A stretch of 64,000 bases of DNA, taken from JABMNT01 sp048262255. GTDB lineage: Bacteria; Pseudomonadota; Alphaproteobacteria; Rhodospirillales; Casp-alpha2. The notes beneath the pieces are model-generated. The model had not been told where the DNA came from. It saw only the letters and a list, made by a program, of their open reading frames with translations, and made no database searches. The position numbers and the translations under genes are program-made. Where the stretch lies: contig JBLXFH010000001.1 of the NCBI GenBank assembly GCA_048262255.1, forward strand, positions 868,001-932,000. Reading direction: 5' to 3'. Below are positions 62,464-64,000 of the stretch, piece after piece (the first letter of the stretch is position 1; each line of letters opens with the position of its first letter).

Positions 62464-62883
62464 TCAGGGCTTTGCCACGCGGCGGCGTATCCAGCGGATC
62501 ACCGCGCCGATCAACGGAAGCCGCTCATAAAAATGAGTCGCTGCGTCCCAGTAATCGATATGGGATTGTACGCGGCCATCGTCTGAAAAGACGAGAGAGC
62601 TGACCCCGTCAAAAGCCCATTTCTGGCCTCTTAACCGGCTCTCGAAGCGCCATTCCATCATGCATAAATCTCCCTGTTCGATTGTGTGATGGACCCTGAA
62701 TTTGATGTCATCCAGATTTTCAAACATGTGCTGAAAAACGCGGTGCATGTTTTCCGCGCCCCGCACGTCGTTGAACGGGTCCTTGAAGTGCACCGTCTCT
62801 GATACATTGTTAGAGAGGTTTTCTAACGTCTCTGGTGTCAGGGTTTCCAGGTAGGTCTTGTAACGTTCAGCGCGGGGGGTCAC
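62464..62883 (-). CDS. SnoaL-like (NTF2-fold) protein
   Basis: This 139-residue cone-shaped NTF2/SnoaL-fold protein has FKDPFNDVRGAENMHRVFQHMF, DLCMMEWRF and HIDYWDAATHFYERLPLIG. The fold serves isomerases, cyclases or ligand binding. Its start overlaps the SDR stop by 4 nt, so it is the last gene of a minus-strand operon. In related bacteria it accompanies the RpoE-linked cluster. Confidence 0.88.
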   Translation of the reverse strand: MTPRAERYKTYLETLTPETLENLSNNVSETVHFKDPFNDVRGAENMHRVFQHMFENLDDIKFRVHHTIEQGDLCMMEWRFESRLRGQKWAFDGVSSLVFSDDGRVQSHIDYWDAATHFYERLPLIGAVIRWIRRRVAKP

Positions 62884-63644
62884 GGCTTTACCATCCTTCG
62901 GGTCAGTTTAAAGAACAAGGCCGTTGGCAGAAATCGCAGCATTTTCATGAGGACGGCAAAGCGTCCCGGGAACGCGATTTCAAAGCGGTCTTTTTTTAAG
63001 CCTCTGACAATATGCTCTACCGCTTCATCGACGGGAATAAGAAAAGGCATGGGAAACGGATTCTGGTCCGTTAGAGGGGTTTTCACAAAGCCGGGGTTGA
63101 TGAGGGTCAGGCGCACATTATAAGGTTCGAGTTCGACACGCAGGGCTTCGCATAAATTGATTATCCCGGCCTTTGTCGCGCCATAGGCGGCGGCGGTTGG
63201 CAGGCCCCGGTAGCCGGCGAGCGACCCGACCACGGCAATGTGGCCGGACCGGCGTGCGATAAACCGTGTCATAATGGGTGCCAGGCCGTTCACCGGGCCC
63301 ATTAAATTTGTCTCCACCAATTTCCGGAAAGCACCAACCGAAAAGCTTTCCGCCGGAGTTGGCCTATGGGTTCCTGCATTCAGAATAACGAGATCGAGAG
63401 GCCCCACTTGTAACTCGATCCGGGTTATTGTCTCTTGATTTTGCTGGCTGTCGGTGACGTCCAGCGGGAAGGCATGAATGTGGCCTTCGGGGCATTCGCC
63501 CTTGAGGCTCAGCAGATCTGCCTCAGTGCGTGCACTCACGGCAACGAACCAGCCGTCACTGGCCAGGCGTTTCGCCAGAGCGCGGCCAATGCCTTTTCCC
63601 GCTCCGGTAATCCAGGCGACTTTCCCACCTGATTTATCCGGCAT
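62880..63644 (-). CDS. Short-chain dehydrogenase/reductase
   Basis: This 254-residue classical SDR has the Rossmann motif TGAGKGIGRALA (14-25), the NAG-containing LVILNAGTHRP, and catalytic Ser in VVGSLAGYRG with Y-x-x-x-K as YGATK. It is probably NADP(H)-dependent. It overlaps the SnoaL-like gene by 4 nt and the DUF6134 gene by 11 nt. The substrate is unknown. Confidence 0.93.
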   Translation of the reverse strand: MPDKSGGKVAWITGAGKGIGRALAKRLASDGWFVAVSARTEADLLSLKGECPEGHIHAFPLDVTDSQQNQETITRIELQVGPLDLVILNAGTHRPTPAESFSVGAFRKLVETNLMGPVNGLAPIMTRFIARRSGHIAVVGSLAGYRGLPTAAAYGATKAGIINLCEALRVELEPYNVRLTLINPGFVKTPLTDQNPFPMPFLIPVDEAVEHIVRGLKKDRFEIAFPGRFAVLMKMLRFLPTALFFKLTRRMVKP

Positions 63645-64000
63645 GATTTAGGTTTCCTTCCTCACCGCCTTGGCAACGGCGGCAGACATATTCAATGTCT
63701 GAACCATCGCGTCCCTTGAATTTCATTTTAACCCAGCGCCCGTCTGCGTCATACCAAACCTCCGTATCGAGATCTCCGCTATAGACGTAACGGGTGGCCC
63801 AGACGGGACCACGTTCCGTTTCAATTTTTTCACGTGCGCTTGGGAAAATACTCACCTGATTGATTTGACCGGTCAGCGTATTGAGAACGCTTTGTTTCTG
63901 GATGACGGCGGCGTTCCAATGGGTGGTCGGGTATAGAAATTGTGCCGTTTCGATGCGACCATCGGGTCCGGAAATCTGGAAGAATGGAGGCTGATGTTCT
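63634..64000 (-). CDS. DUF6134-type protein, partial
   Basis: The frame continues without a stop through the window end, giving about 121 C-terminal residues, so the start lies outside. The text TAQFLYPTTHWNAAVIQ, NTLTGQINQVSIFP and YSGDLDTEVWYDADGRWVKM is typical of the DUF6134 (DUF3108-like) envelope proteins of proteobacteria. The C-terminus has CRRCQGG. It is the upstream gene of the SDR/SnoaL-like operon. The function is unknown. Confidence 0.75.
   Translation of the reverse strand, partial: EHQPPFFQISGPDGRIETAQFLYPTTHWNAAVIQKQSVLNTLTGQINQVSIFPSAREKIETERGPVWATRYVYSGDLDTEVWYDADGRWVKMKFKGRDGSDIEYVCRRCQGGEEGNLNHAG

Overview
The window is chromosomal DNA of a Gram-negative alphaproteobacterium with roughly 50-55% G+C by eye. 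The evidence is an RpoE/ChrR pair next to an amine oxidase, DUF1365, cyclopropane synthase, MFS and DUF3833 cluster (an arrangement known from Rhodobacter relatives), paired ExbD proteins with a periplasmic TonB, and SorC-controlled polyol-type catabolism. A marine Rhodospirillales-like bacterium would fit, but no marker gene is present to prove it. I saw no tRNA, rRNA, CRISPR array, prophage or intact insertion sequence.

Layout. (1) 1-10869: a sugar or polyol catabolic operon on the + strand. It holds an RbsBAC-type ABC importer (the binding protein is cut by the window start), a SorC-family regulator, an aldo/keto reductase, a GlpD-like FAD dehydrogenase, a DhnA-type aldolase, an FGGY kinase and a GMC oxidoreductase. 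A decayed short-chain dehydrogenase follows at about 10984-11225. (2) 11229-20383: iron acquisition. An AraC regulator is divergent from a TonB-dependent receptor with a good Fur-box match, followed by binding protein, FecCD permease, ATPase, DUF2218 protein, ExbB, two ExbD and TonB in an overlapping run. The second ExbD has Asn where the proton-carrying Asp is expected. (3) 20641-27740: two phosphoesterases, then a GAK-type gene set: two amphi-Trp proteins, a PhoU-phosphotransferase fusion, an ATP-grasp enzyme and an HprK-related kinase. This conserved set has no established function and is the best candidate here for an undescribed system. (4) 28178-29158: an AraC-type regulator. (5) 29362-42868: an envelope or secretion locus. 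Two large tectonin-repeat exported proteins flank a secretin-like lipoprotein on the + strand. Converging on them is a trypsin-like protease, a cNMP/J-domain fusion, an HlyD adaptor and a type I secretion ABC exporter. (6) 43045-44052: two small unknown genes. (7) 44214-52582: VOC protein, class III aminotransferase, nitrilase-family amidohydrolase, Orn/Lys/Arg decarboxylase, ATP-grasp ligase-like protein and a C45-type acyltransferase, which looks like an amine or amino-acid pathway. (8) 53064-55421: Tex. (9) 55652-64000: chrR-rpoE and the divergent putative photo-oxidative or membrane-stress operon, converging on an SDR/SnoaL-like/DUF6134 operon that leaves the window.

How they work together. 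Region 1 would import a polyol or sugar, phosphorylate and oxidise it, cleave it with the aldolase, and interconvert aldehydes with the reductases. Region 2 is self-contained, with its own outer-membrane receptor, energiser and inner-membrane importer. Region 9 has divergent TGATCC-type promoter elements between rpoE and the oxidase operon, so RpoE probably drives both.
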